This document shows, one piece after another, positions 1-13,500 of a DNA stretch of 24,583 nucleotides. How positions within the stretch are numbered: the first letter of the stretch is position 1; every line of letters begins with the position of its first letter. The stretch comes from Plantago elongata (Eukaryota; Streptophyta; Magnoliopsida; Lamiales; Plantaginaceae): assembly GCA_036897095.1 (NCBI GenBank), contig JAYMSP010002391.1, forward strand, positions 1 through 24,583. Direction: 5' to 3'. A program made the position numbers and the translations under genes. The notes under the pieces are model-generated. The model worked only from the letters and a program-made list of their open reading frames with translations. It searched no databases and was not told where the DNA came from.

Positions 1-344
1 TATATATATATATATTCGTTATGATGATTATAGTGATGTATGATTGATAAGAATACAATATGGGTTAACAAATTATCGGTGCTCCAATAAAGTACCATGG
101 CCGGCCGTGATGCAAGGCCAACCTTCAAATAATCAAGTTGGTGTTCACACATGCGCTATAAAAGCTGGACCACAAATTTTCATAATTTTTCATTCTTTAC
201 AAATAAAGACCACACTTGACTATATTTCGATTATTTAAAATTTTACGACTCTTACCATAGTAATAAGATATATATTTATAAATTGAATTTGAGTAATTTC
301 AACTACTAAACACTCTTATAATATCTTAAATATGTTTTAAACAA
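1..344. other. AT-rich intergenic DNA, no gene seen
   Basis: The window opens with a short (TA)n tract at 1-16. The rest is AT-rich non-coding sequence. Short open frames lack recognisable domains or splice structure. Nothing else can be supported here. Confidence 0.5.
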
Positions 345-694
345 GGGGATTGTTAAACGCATGACCGTTTTTACTAAACGCAAGATAAATTTTTATATGT
401 TACAAAAGGCCCAACAAATTATATAAATATAAAATTAGTACCATTTTTCATAAAACTTATCAAATTATCACATTTTCGAAAATATATGACCGTATATACA
501 CTACAATACCATAACGTAACAAAAATCAATATTATAAAATCAGTATCATACTTTACAAATAATGATAAATTTGATATCTTTATATTATTATAATTCATGT
601 TCGTAGTCGTTAATATTTATTTAAATGCATAATAATTAAATTAACTAACTTTAAATAAATAATTTTAAAAAAAATTAAAAGAAAATACAAATTT

Positions 695-857
695 TACTCC
701 GATCTGGTCAGGTTAAAATCTGGCCAGGACACAATCCTGGTCAGATTCAAATCTGACCAGTTTCGTCCTGGTCTGTTTCCAATTCTTTTTTTTTTTAATT
801 TTTTCAAAGCTCTGGGCGGAGTTGCACAGCTCCAATCCGACCAGCCTGGTCGGAGTA
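695..857. repeat. Cluster of inverted CTGGTCAG/CTGACCAG motifs
   Basis: Variants of the same box occur in both orientations near 699, 718, 735, 750, 764 and 836. The last is a perfect palindrome at 836-854: TCCGACCAG and CTGGTCGGA around one central base. The cluster lies inside the 345-1139 TIR element, so it is probably its internal repeat structure rather than a host regulatory site. Confidence 0.55.
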
Positions 858-880
858 ATGGCTGGAGCTCCGGTGATGGA

Positions 881-936
881 TCTTCGTGTTCGTTCTTCGT
901 GTTCTTCATTCTTCGTATTCTTCGTTCTTCGTGTTC
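881..936 (+). repeat. Degenerate TTCGTGTTC/TTC tandem tract
   Basis: About 55 bases consist of imperfect reiterations of CTTCGTGTTC and TTCTTCATTC. This is a simple-sequence tract inside the TIR element. An open frame across it is repetitive and not evidence of a gene. Confidence 0.6.
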
Positions 937-1147
937 TATGTGTTTCAAAGTTTTTTCGATTTATTTGTTCGGATAATATGATTGGATTAAATAAACATGC
1001 TTAGATGTTTTTGTAGGTAAAATTGTAATTATTTATAATTATAGGACTATTCTATAAATTACAATTGTTGTGGTGTTGTTTGAAATATATAAAAATGCGT
1101 CTTGCGTTTAGTAAAAGTTGGCATGCGTTTAACATCCTGTTAAACAA

Positions 1148-2030
1148 TAACTTTTTTATAAAAAGTACTATTCATGATTGTCTGACGACCCATTGTATAT
1201 AAAAATTTAATTCAGTGGTCATCGAAATGGTTTCAGCTCATGACCGCAACTATTTCAGATCGTGAGTATGACTCATTGGTCATAATTTAACATTACTATA
1301 TAATATTTACTATTATAAAATTAGATTAAATCTACTCTTTAATAATATTTACATTTGATTTGGTGCTAACAAATTGAGTTTGCATATATACTAAAGATTT
1401 TAATTTAATAAAATATAATTAAGTTTTAAAGATAAATTTAACAAAATGTTGTCCTTTATGACTCAATATTGTATTTAATTATTCGTATGGTTTGAGAAGT
1501 GTGAAGGCTTCCTAATTAATTTGAATGGATTTTATGAAAATATAATTTAGTTGGGTTTTGATTAATTAATAGACTTGTTGATAATTAAAATTTAAAATGA
1601 TAAATTTTCTTCATGAAAATAATGTAATTAATAAATTAATTATTTAAAATTTCAAAATGCCACCTCAATTTTTATTTATGTGGTATAATCCTTCTTTTAA
1701 TTAAACCACCACTTATGATAGATATCAATTAAAACCTTTGATTGAATCTCACTATAATTATGTTGCTCTATTTTGGTGGAGTATTGTTAGCAGACCATTT
1801 TCAATTAATTCGAATTTACTAAGAATAGATATATCTTGGTTGATTTAGTTCTTAATGCTGACAATCATATTGAAGGATAAGTTAAGTAAATCTCATGGTA
1901 ATATTTGTTATACCGCTAAAGTGACATCGTAATTTAAATTAAATATTTTATAAAAGAAATTAATTTTAATTAAAAAATATCATTCTATATCAATATCAAA
2001 TAAATATAATTTAGAATAGAAATATATATT
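1148..2030. other. Intergenic stretch, no gene seen
   Basis: Strongly AT-rich DNA with no convincing open frame, splice structure, RNA gene or terminal repeat. It lies between the TIR element and the COV1/LCV promoter and probably contains the distal promoter of that gene. Confidence 0.5.
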
Positions 2031-2046
2031 TCACGTATATATATAG
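2031..2046 (+). promoter_or_regulatory. Candidate TATA region of the COV1/LCV gene
   Basis: The sequence CACGTATATATATAG lies about 180-195 bases upstream of the preferred start codon. That would place transcription initiation near 2070-2080 and give a leader of roughly 150 bases. The whole region is AT-rich, so a TATA match alone is weak evidence. Confidence 0.35.
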
Positions 2047-2227
2047 ATTTGTTATAAACCACCAAGCTGGCTAACCCAAGAAATGAAAAGCAAAGGAACA
2101 TAATAAAAAGACGAGAAACCCAAAGATGGTTGCGTAGAGCTGGTGACACTAAATGCCCATGCTGAGTAGAAGTATTAGCCTAGGGAGAAATTTCACCGGC
2201 GGCAAGAAGCGATCATCGTCGACCAAA

Positions 2228-4882
2228 ATGTCAGCCAAAGACAGAGATCTCGAGCGTCTCATCCCTCTATCTGCCGCCGCTTTATCGATCTCCTCCGCCA
2301 CCGCCGATGACAACGACTCTGACACCTCCAAATCCACCTCTCCCTATGATTCCTCCTCCTCAACCTCAGTCGCCGGAAAAGAGGTCATCACACATTTCAC
2401 CTCTCCATGCATAACCATTTATCAATTATCAGTGCTTCTGCTTCCTTTCACCTGTTAATTATTTTATTCATTGCATTGTGTACCAATTTGATTTTTCCTT
2501 GGTCTGTGTTTTCTATTCAGTCGAATCAGTGTAATGATGATGGAATTGGTCATTTGGATCCAAAAAATTTCCCTATCTTTTTGTTCTTTTCTTAGAGATA
2601 TGAGAACTCAAATTAGAGAATTTACTACTTTAGTACAATTTGGGCTCTAAAACCCAGGACCTCTTAATGAAGCCATGGCTAGCCGATTAGGCTCATAATT
2701 TGGAGCAGATTGTCTATCCCACTAGTCGTTGTAGAGTGGGAAATGCAGTAAATATATGAGTGGTAATGAGTCAGGCTTGGTGGTACATGGATTTTTCATG
2801 GGACCTAAAATGGTATAGGAAAAGATGCACATATACTTGATGTGTTAGGCTAAGTTGTTATTGTGATATTTTTTGTTGTTCTTTTGGGTTTTGTTTCGAC
2901 TCGTGTGTCTATATGGAGTTGATTGGTTTTTATGATGAATGACTATACGAATTGCATTTTTTTCTTCTTTTTTTGCTTTTGTTCTTTCGCATACATAGCA
3001 TTTCATCAGCTTCAATTTTATTCATCTATGCACGTTGGGGACATGACCTTTTTCCTTTTGTAGGCATTCAGCAAAGTGGTTCGTAGCTGGGCCTGGAAAA
3101 AGTTTATGACTGGATGGTTAGTTTTTGATTCGTGTAATATACATGTCATAATGCATCAATGGTTAATTTCCTGATTTGATTCTATAAAGTGTTACATCAT
3201 GGTGGGTATCAAGTTTTTTTTGTGTGTTCTTTCTAATACAAAACAAAAGGAAAGATTAATGATGATTTGATTGATTTCGACATTGATAAGACTGTAGGAT
3301 GATGAGCAAACTATCAGTTTGCAGTTTCACATTCACTATGATACTCATATGCAGCTAATGGAAATGCATAACCAGTTAATCACAAATCAATTCCTAATAA
3401 TAAGCATGCTATGTTGTATGACTTCTGTAGACCGGAGCCGAAGCTTACTGCAACAAAATTACTGTTTTCAAAATATATGGTATTTAACTCAAACACAACA
3501 AAGCCATATCATGGTAACTAGCTACCTTTAGTTTCTCATCTTGACTATCAACTATAGCCATATATCTTTTAACAGTATACTTCTCTATTTAGGATGTAAT
3601 AATGTGAAACTTAGATGCATCATGGATTTTATATATCAACATAATTTTTCAATGTCCTTTTCACTAACAATATTTTTGATATAATTTGCAGTGTTATCCT
3701 ACTCCCAATCGCCATCACATTCTATACCACATGGTGGTTCATACATTTTGTGGATGGGTTCTTCTCCCCAATTTATAGTCATCTGGGAATCAATGTATTT
3801 GGTATGCAAATCATTTGTTACTCCTTGTGCAATCTTTTTTTAACACATACTTATTGGTAAAGTTAAACTTTCTTTAATTCTTGCATTGAGTTAAATTGTT
3901 AAAAAGAAAATCTGTAAAGTAAATTGTATGCATATTTAGAATCACTTAATGATCCAAGTCTTAAAATGGATGTGCCCTATGAATTATCATTTTGAGATCA
4001 AGTCATATGAACTTGTGTTTTTTTTTTTATCTAAAGGTAATACAATTACATAATGTTAAGAGAATGCACAATATCGTAGATCTCATCTTAGTTTTCCTTT
4101 CTCGATATTTATCATGTTCAAAAGAGAAATCAATACCGATCGTTGCCAACCATCTAAAACTTCAAACAAAACATAGACACATAGGTAGTAAAAATCCTAT
4201 GCATGTGGTCTTGATTAGTTATTTTCAGGCCTTGGATTTGTGACGTCAATTACATTCATCTTCTTGGTTGGAGTATTCATGTCATCATGGGTTGGTGCAT
4301 CTCTACTCGCTTTGGGCGAATGGTTCATAAAAAAGATGCCACTAATGAGCTACATCTATGCAGCCTCAAAACAAATAAGTGCAGCTATTTCCCCAGGTAA
4401 ATATAACTCGATAGATATATCACAAACTTTCATGTTATTCAAAGATGCTAACAAATTTGAACATGTTCAGATCAGAGTTCTCATGCCTTCAAGGAAGTTG
4501 CGATCATAAGACATCCCCGTGTGGGTGAATATACATTTGGTTTCATCACATCAACTGTCATTCTACGTAGAAGTACTGGCTCAGAGGAGCTCTGCGGTGT
4601 GTATGTTCCCACCAACCATCTTTACCTGGGTGACATTTATCTCATTAACTCAAAGGATATTATGAGGCCTAACCTTTCTGTCCGAGAGGGCATAGGTAAG
4701 AACTTAGCCAAACTATGACATTACTTCGTTATGGTTTTTCATACGTTCTTATATTTTGTTGACATTTGGTCACAGAGATTGTTATCTCGGGGGGAATGTC
4801 CATACCAAAGGTATTGACCATTTTGGACTCGCAATTCCCAATGTCCCCTGGGATTGGGAATTTCACAGTGCCACAAGCTTAG
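2228..4882 (+). CDS. COV1/LCV-type integral membrane protein (DUF502), complete, six exons
   Basis: Exons read as 2228-2383, 3064-3116, 3692-3801, 4229-4396, 4471-4695 and 4776-4882. All have GT-AG borders and consistent phases, giving 819 nt and 272 residues, close to the ~268 of Arabidopsis COV1. The N-terminus is Ser-rich and hydrophilic (MSAKDRDLERLIPLS), followed by SWAWKKFMTG. Two hydrophobic segments lie at about residues 71-95 (GCVILLPIAITFYTTWWFI) and 108-133 (GFVTSITFIFLVGVFMSSW). Family signatures follow: SKQISAAISP, AFKEVAIIRHPRVGEY, VYVPTNHLYLGD and RPNLSVREGIEIVISGGMS. Known role: COV1 (CONTINUOUS VASCULAR RING) restrains vascular differentiation in stems, and COV/LCV proteins are Golgi/TGN-located and needed for vacuolar trafficking. 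COV1 and its LCV paralogues cannot be separated here, so no symbol is given. In-frame ATGs at 2153 and 2159 would add ~25 residues. I prefer 2228 because the protein then begins like known family members. Confidence 0.93.
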
Positions 4883-5890
4883 TCAGGGCCTTCGTCCTCG
4901 AATGCTGAATTTCGAATATTGAAAGTCGGCTGGGCATACAAGTTTCCAGTACATAGTGCTTCTGAGTTTATGGTTGAAAGGCTTGGCCTGCTAACATGCA
5001 TGTCATCAAGTAGATCTTTGTTCATGTTGATTGTTGAATAACCTTTTAGTTCAATATTTAGAATTTTTTAACCATATTTAACATATTATTAATACCAACT
5101 GATTATAATGCAAAGCTGGCCAGACCTAAAAATTCTCAATCTCAATTATATTTCTGCAAGTTCACTTTTTACTCTGAAGTTATCTTTGGCATAAACTCGC
5201 TTGCATGTTTAACATATTTCATGCCTTGATTATAATTATACAAACTTGTTCTAGTAAATTCTAAATAACCAAACCATCTTCATTTACTTGTAAGATATAG
5301 TCCTGAAGTCTCGAAAAAATAAATTTAATATCAATCTTCTTATTTTTCAAAAATAAAATACAAGTTTTATTAGGAAAAGATATGTTTGGACGAGCACAAA
5401 ATTAAAAATGAATTATATCATAAATTAGAAAAAGATCTCTTCTCATAAGTTCAAATAAGAGTAGTTGATTCAGATAGACTACAAGACTTGTTAACAGTGC
5501 AATATCATGTCAAATAGTTGTAACTTTACTAAAATAGGTGTAGGATGCTCTTGGTTTAAGTTGATACAAATTGGCCATGGCATGGGTCCAACCATACCCT
5601 TCATACGTCCTCCATGACCCTCAATTAATTTCGCCAGGCTAGTATCATTTCTACAACATCGCGCTCATAAAGTTTCTAATAATGATTTTAATTGTTAACT
5701 TGTTGTGTTCTTATTTTTGTATAAATAAATTATCAATTTAAGATTTTTATAAATCAGGGTCATGTTAGTGAAGTTGCAACTATTTAATTTTGCATTTAAT
5801 AGCTCCAGCAACATTAGTACAAATCCTGTTGACAACATGCAACAACTTGTTTAAGAAGTAATATTTATATAGTGACAAGGTTAACATGTA
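4883..5890. other. COV1/LCV 3' flank and intergenic DNA
   Basis: This stretch probably holds the 3' UTR of the upstream gene followed by AT-rich spacer up to the tRNA gene. I found no open frame with recognisable similarity, no terminal repeats and no obvious RNA gene. A CAA trinucleotide (5875-5877) about 14 bases before the tRNA resembles the CAA initiation motif common upstream of plant tRNA genes. Confidence 0.45.
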
Positions 5891-5962
5891 TCCGTTGTCG
5901 TCCAGCGGTTAGGATATCTGGCTTTCACCCAGGCGACCCGGGTTCGATTCCCGGCAACGGAA
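5891..5962 (+). tRNA. tRNA-Glu (anticodon TTC)
   Basis: This 72-nt gene folds as a full cloverleaf. The acceptor stem pairs TCCGTTG with CAACGGA, with discriminator A at 5962. The anticodon arm is TCTGG/CCAGG (one T-G pair) around loop CTTTCAC, anticodon TTC at 5924-5926. The T arm contains GGTTCGATTCC, which doubles as the B box, and the D arm carries the A box. There is no intron, and CCA is not encoded, as expected for a nuclear gene. A T7 run at 5965-5971 is the Pol III terminator. It supplies a glutamate acceptor for GAA (and by wobble GAG) codons. Confidence 0.95.
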
Positions 5963-5964
5963 TG

Positions 5965-5971
5965 TTTTTTT
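5965..5971 (+). terminator. Pol III T-run terminator of tRNA-Glu
   Basis: Seven consecutive T residues begin three bases after the tRNA 3' end, the standard RNA polymerase III termination signal. Confidence 0.8.
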
Positions 5972-6235
5972 GCCTTCTCTCTTTTTTTCATCCTTTTTCT
6001 CCTTTAGCTAATCAATGCTTGTTTGCTGCCGAAGAAAACATCAAAATTCTAGTTGACCATATTATATCATGAAAATTGAAAGGAATTCAAATTATGCTCA
6101 CAAATTAGTGAACTTCACAACAACGATTCCATACACATCCAAAAAAATCACATCTCCATATAAACCACACTTCACAACTCTACACTCCAAGCACTGTTCA
6201 CCTTTCCTTACAAGCCAGTGTCGGAAAATTGCTGA

Positions 6236-7139
<904 letters not shown>

Positions 7140-7543
7140 TCATGTTATAATTTCTTTAAACTGGTTTCTGTCATTTCTTTTATCTCTTGTAAATTTAGTA
7201 TACTTAAGGAGCATCCTGTTACTAACTAGAATTGGGATAAAACGATCTATTACCACAATAATTTCAACATCAAAATAATGTCAGAATATCCAAGATTCAA
7301 GAATCCATGTCAAAATGATGTCCTGCATATCCCCCCTTTTAAATATGATATCCAGGGTAGAGGTTCAATTTCAACCCTCCCTGTTTATAATTCACTATTA
7401 AGTTACAGTACTCAGTCTAATCGAAAACTACATTAATTCCCCTATCTAGCTATAGACAAAAATGAGGGAACTAAACCAGGAGCAAAAGGTAATCGGTGGA
7501 TAGGGGGACATGAGAGCAGCAGCCAGCAGCAATGGTTAGAACG
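7140..7543. other. Convergent intergenic region / DDM1 3' UTR
   Basis: This spacer separates the chitinase relic (+) from the DDM1 stop codon (-). The part next to 7543 must contain the DDM1 3' UTR. No gene or repeat could be recognised, and the exact poly(A) site cannot be placed. Confidence 0.45.
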
Positions 7544-10500
7544 CTAGCCGTTGACAGTGGATAGCATTCCTCCTGTTGCAGTTGGAATGACCACCTCCCA
7601 TCCAGGTCCTTGAAGAGGAACAGTGCTCAGTTTTGTCGTCACTTTCCCATCATCCTCTGACATATTAGCAACCAGATCACTGCGGTCTAGAAGTTTCTCC
7701 AGATCATCATCCGTGATATCAGTCTGGATCCATTTGTCCTCTGAATCTTCCTCGTCCCGAAGGAGAGCTAATAGCTCCTCTTCCTAACAGAAACACAACA
7801 CACAAAATGAAAACTCAGGCAACAATAAGGGTGAGGAAGAAGGCTTTTAAAAAGAACGATGGCAGCTACGGTAATACATGATGATGGAAATTTCAAATCC
7901 AACAATTAACTATTTTAGTGCCCTCAAAAGTCAAAACCAAGAAATTCCAAGCAAACCAAAAGGATATATCATTCTTGGGGCATCTAAAAAAAACCTCATG
8001 TGAACCAGGCACAGAAATTAATCACTGAAATTAAAATCCCACAAATTGGCATACACAAGCACAATTATTCAACGAAGATAACTATAGGTTATACGAACCG
8101 TCATAATATCTGCTTCAGCCTTGGGTCTTTCTTGTTTAAATTGTCCTTTTCCAATTACAACATGTTCAAGCCTCAATTTACTGAAAGCTCTTTTCAGAAT
8201 CCGACCCTGCATTATGGATGATAAGTATACATTTGTGTATGTGAGTGAGTAATGCATAACAATCACAGTAGAGCACCTCAACAGAGTGAGCAGTAGCCAG
8301 TCTGTACACATGAACTGGTTTGGTTTGACCAATTCGGTGACATCTGTCCATTGCCTGTAAATCCATTTGCGGATTCTGGAAAGCAAAGCAGGGTTTAATC
8401 AATTTTATTCTCTATTTAACAAGATAAATGTATGGACAAAATATACAATAGACAGATAAAATCGCAGTGAACATGTGTAAGAGGAGGGCACAGGTTGAAA
8501 AGTGTACCCAATCACTATCATATATAATGCAGGTGTCAGCAGCAGTAAGATTAATACCCAGTCCACCAGCACGGGTACTGAGGAGAAATATTCTACACTC
8601 ACTCTCAACATCATTGAATTCCTTAATCTGTTTTACACAAGAATTTAGTGTAAGGTAAATCAGTTTTAAAAATCTTGGCAAAAGAACAGACATTCAATCA
8701 TTAGTGCAGCTGTGCAGGTATTACATTGAAAAAGTTTGTAGAGCAAACGGATTTAGTGTTACAAAATAAACGCGAAAAATGGTAAAATGTGCTGCTAAGT
8801 GCTAACATGATGATTAGTTAACCATGATGATTATCATCCAACTTGAGATACACATCGAAAGCTGTTTGGAAGAACCAATTCAACTTTTTTCTTTTTTTAG
8901 TTGGGGTGGGTGGTGGGGAGGTAATCATGTTGGTATTTAAGAAATACAGAGTGCAAAAACAAGATCTGCCGAAGATTTAATACATTCTTCCAAATCTTGA
9001 CAAGGAAAGGGAGAAAAACAAATATATTTTTAAAAAAATGGTGCGAAGAGAGCAGGACCTGTCTTCTTCGCTCCGCCAATTTAACATTACCATCAATTCT
9101 GCACACTTCCATTCCCTTTTCACTTATGTAGTAGTCTATTAGGTCCAGAACCTTGGTCCACTGGGAAAATATCAAAACCTAATAAACCAGGAATAGCAAA
9201 CATGCATAAATTATAACACCTACTAGTAATAAAAAAGCACATCTTCAAAGGCGAAACAAGTTTTTTGGTACTTTGTGCTTGCGTGCAAGTAGCTTAGCCA
9301 GCAATCTGTCCAACAACTGGAATTTGGCACACTGCTCAACTACCGTTTCCACGGGTGGGTACTCATCTGCAAGATAATGCAGGACGTTTAGAGGTCAAAG
9401 TAAATTTTACTTCCACTTGAGAAAAAGTAAAAGAAGCATTCCACGTACATGTAACATCAAATACACTCTCCAAAAGATCAGGGTGGTTGCAGTTCTTCCT
9501 GAGCTGAATCATCAAATTATTCAATTTGCCTTTGTTACCATATGCTGCATGTATGAAGAATCATGTCATACAGGGCCTTTAGATGTAAGCTAATCCATAA
9601 GACCACAAGTGTATAAATGTGAAGCATTGGCTCAGCTGCTTAAACTTACCATTATACTACTTGCCCATAGGGTGTCAGAATGAACAGAGTACGGGTAAGA
9701 AGGCAAAAGAAATGTATACTATATATAAAACATCATACACTGTTGAGAAACATAGACATGACAATTGTCATAAAGACCATAATATGCCACTTGTACCCCA
9801 AAAAATGCAAATCACTATACAAGAATGGTCAAAGCTGTCCAATACATGAGTAAAACCAAATAGAAGACCGTACCAGTTCGAGATCTCTCAATCAGGTAGC
9901 CTTCAAGAGTCCTATTCACAAGATGATCCTGGAATTTTTTCTGATGCTCTGTCATGGTGGCATACAAGATGATCTCTTTTTTCCGAGGAAGCATCTGTTC
10001 GACATCTGCTTTCATTCTGCGGAGTAGAAAAGGGCGCAGTATAGCATGTAGTTTGGCCACCACCTGACTTAATGGTACCGTTAGTTAAAAGATGGTATTT
10101 AGTAGCTTTTAGTGTAAACTGCATACATTAGCGAACAAGAACAAACCTGTGCCCTTCTCTTCTCTTCCAAATCCTCCCTGAGAGCTTCATTACTGCACTT
10201 CCCTGCAAAATCAAACCTGAAAGCAGACATCACAAGCAAAGCTTCAGGAACAATTTTCAGCAATAGACCGACACAAACGCTACTTTATGTTATACCTAAA
10301 AATCTCTGATGAAGTAAGCCTAGTTTCTACTTCCTAATCTGCCTGACAAATGGAGAGAACGGGAGTTGACCTTCATATTTCATAAAGATTTCTGCTTTAC
10401 TATAGACAACATTTTCTGTTATACCTAATGGTCTTCAAATTCCCTTGAGAAATAGATACATTTATATTTATAAGGAAAATTATAATAGATTCAACCCCCT

Positions 10501-13500
10501 GAAAGAAAATAATTGTAGATTGCTTATTCCAAGACCTAAATCTTCCAAAATATTTGATGAGCCTCTTTCCCCCTCCCTCCATATCCATCAGGGAGTTCAT
10601 ATCCATGGGTATTTCCAAGTTATGATATCAAACTAAGACTCGATTCACTCACCTATTCGGCTATTAATGTAGAAAAGTAAAGGATAACAACCCACAGGAC
10701 TTCCATGGAGAACCATAATCAAGATTCTCAATTAATCTAGTCTTTGTTCTACTTACTACAAGGCATCAACTAAAATTCTAAATACAGATACAGACATCAT
10801 ATATCTTGTGATATCAAACTTTCTAAATTAAGGAACATTATTCAGATCAGGTATGTTGAATAAACACATCACATGCAGATCAAAATATACTATAAACCCA
10901 GTACATTAAGACTACAAATGTGGTCAACAAAGGGAAGACACTAAATTTGTATGACAACTAAGGAGAACATCTATACATGTCAATGAGAAAGAAACATAAG
11001 AGGCAAACTATACTGTATCCTATGATAAATATTGTAGGCAAAATGAAGACTATAACATAGATGCAAGTTTTTTACAAGATCCTTACCATGACTCGAATTC
11101 TTCATGGGATGAAAAAATATCAGGCAGAATAAAATTCAACAGTGACCAGAGCTCAGCCAAGTTGTTCTGCAATGGTGTGCCAGTCAACAAAAGCTTATTC
11201 TCAATAGGCAAGTGTTTAAGCTCCTTCACCAATTTACATTTCGAGTTCTTCAACCTATGACCCTTCAAGAAGAATTAACTTTTCATTAAATTATGGGTAC
11301 ACTAGTTAGCAATGAAAGTTTCCGGCCTTTATAACAAATTCATAAACATACCTCATCAACCACCACAAATTTCCAGCTGTAGTGTCGCAGTTTACTTTTT
11401 GCATCATTCATTGCGACCTCGTATGAAGTGATCACAATAGGGAATTTGGGACCTATTGTCCTGGGCATGTGCTTTCTGATCATTTCATCCCTTTCTTTCT
11501 TATTGCCATGATATATTATAGCAGAAAGTGAAGGTGTGAACCTATCGCATTGTAAAAAAAGTTATTAAGAATAAATATCATGCAATACTGATGCATAAAA
11601 TAGACAACAGCTGGAGATAGAAAGACAAGTACCTCTCTATTTCACTCATCCAATTAGAAAGGGTAGAGAGAGGAGCAATAATTAAGTAAGGCCCATGCAA
11701 TCCATTTCCCTTAAGGTGTGCAAGAAAAGCAATAGTTTGAATTGTTTTCCCTAGACCCATCTGATCTGCAAGAATCCCATTTAGTCCATTTTGCCACAAA
11801 GAGATCATCCATTTCACCCCTTTAAGCTGGTAAGACTTCAACTTGCCACCAGTCAACAAGGGCACCAGTTCTGACTGCTCTTTGTCAACCCTCTCCTCAG
11901 CTGTGAGATTCACATCCTCAGCAGGAACACCATCATCATTTCTTGTAAGCATTGCTTCCACCGCTCTCTTGGCTCTGGTCTAAATATGAGCATAATTATG
12001 TGGAAACGTGGATCTCTTAGTTCAAATTGAAATTAAATAATGAAATACAAGTAAAATTTTATACATAGATGAACTGATAAGTGAAATGTGGAAGCTAGAA
12101 ATAACAGCAAAGGATTTACTTTAAGCCTGCTAGCATGACGTGCATAAATTAAATCGTGAAAGCAGACAAGGAAGGCAGAGGAAACAGCATACATTATTAT
12201 AACTTGCAGCAGCCTTTCTTTTTGAACCACGGCCTCTTTTTCCTTGATTAACTGTTTTCTCACCATCTTCAGACCCATTCTGACATAATTACAAACCACT
12301 TAAGTAAGCAGAACCTGTCAAGCCGTACCATAACTTACATCAGAAGAAACAAACCTTAGTAATGTTGTCCATTTTCTCAAGTAGGAACTCAGAATACATT
12401 TGAGTCTGTGTTAAAAGCTCGTCCAGCTTGGTAAACTGAATGTCATCCATCTGCGGCTCTTCTTTACACCCATTTTCATTTTCATCTTCTTTCAGTCGCT
12501 CTTCCAGTAATTTTTCTTCCTCCTGTATTATAGCTTCCGATATTAGAGTAGAGACTTCCGCACCACTTTCAGCCTCTGACTTGACAGAAACTCCCTCCCC
12601 GCACTCCTTCAGCAACAGAATAAACGAATGAACAAAGAGACAAGCAAATTAGCAATAATTAAAGGAATAAACATGATATACCATTCACTTGAAGACTTGA
12701 AGTAAACTATTTAACTTGCTAAGCCACGAATACGAGTTTGAAAGAACATGCAGTAATCAACACATAACTCACAGTCAACTACCGTCAGCTCACAATCCCT
12801 TTCACCCCTCTTTAACTCACGCTTTCTTAACATTGATACCATTTTTAAGAGCCAGAAACCAGCATTTATCTAAAATGCATCTTAATTATATAACAAAATG
12901 ACCACACACGGACTGTTGTTGTAAACAAGCTGATAGTAGTTGGTGGAAATTTGTCTTCAGACTTAGGAATCAGTTTCTTGTTATGTTCACTGAAGTTAGG
13001 ACTGAATTGTCTCTAGTACCAAATTCTATTCTTACTAATTATATTGTATGATGAATTTTGGCCTGTTCAACCTTTGGTTGCTTGGACTGATTTGGTTTGG
13101 CATAAGGTCTCAGCTCCTAGAGTGAAGTTTGCTGCTTGGCTCATTTGCCTTAATAGACTTCCTCTCAGATCCAGATTGAAACAATGGGGGATTTTGCAGG
13201 CTGGTGATTGTGTTTTGTGCCATGGAGCTGCTGAGACTAGAGATCACTTGTTTTTCAATTGTTCTTTTGTTCAGCAAATTTTTGGTGCTTTTCATTCTAT
13301 TCTTCCTCTATCTCCTTCTATTATGAGTTTTTCTGATGTTGTAGGTCTGTTTGAAGTGGCTACTAGAAGATCATCACAACTGTTTGCTTTCAAAGCTGCT
13401 GTGCTTTGTCAAATATGGGCTAGCATTTGGCATTGGAGAAATAGTATTGTCTTCAGTCAGAAAAAAGTGGATGTTAAGTTGGTAATCAAGGATATCTGCT

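Larger units (their letters stand above)
345..1139. mobile_element. Non-autonomous TIR element (MITE-like, family uncertain)
   Basis: The left end (345-385) and the reverse complement of the right end (about 1097-1139) match over roughly 40 bases. Both carry the ordered boxes GTTAAACGCATG and TTTTTACTAAACGCAAGA, or close variants. The flanks carry the same 8-mer TTAAACAA at 337-344 and 1140-1147, which reads as a target-site duplication and would fit a hAT or degenerate Mutator-type element. However, the ends are locally palindromic (GTTTAACA...TGTTAAAC at the right end), so the 8-mer could partly be an extension of the inverted repeat. The interior has no transposase. It holds a cluster of CTGGTCAG-type inverted motifs (695-857) and a TTCGTGTTC-type tract (881-936). 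Confidence 0.6.

Noticed and set aside
694..1004. Overlapping short frames on both strands
   Set aside because: They run through the simple TTC-type tract and inverted motifs of the TIR element and show no protein similarity.
3319..3531. Open frame of 70 codons within the COV1/LCV gene
   Set aside because: It lies wholly in the intron between exons 2 and 3 and shows no recognisable domain.
8000..8614. Several short frames on both strands
   Set aside because: They are shadows or intron read-through around DDM1 exons 12-14, which account for the conserved residues in this stretch.
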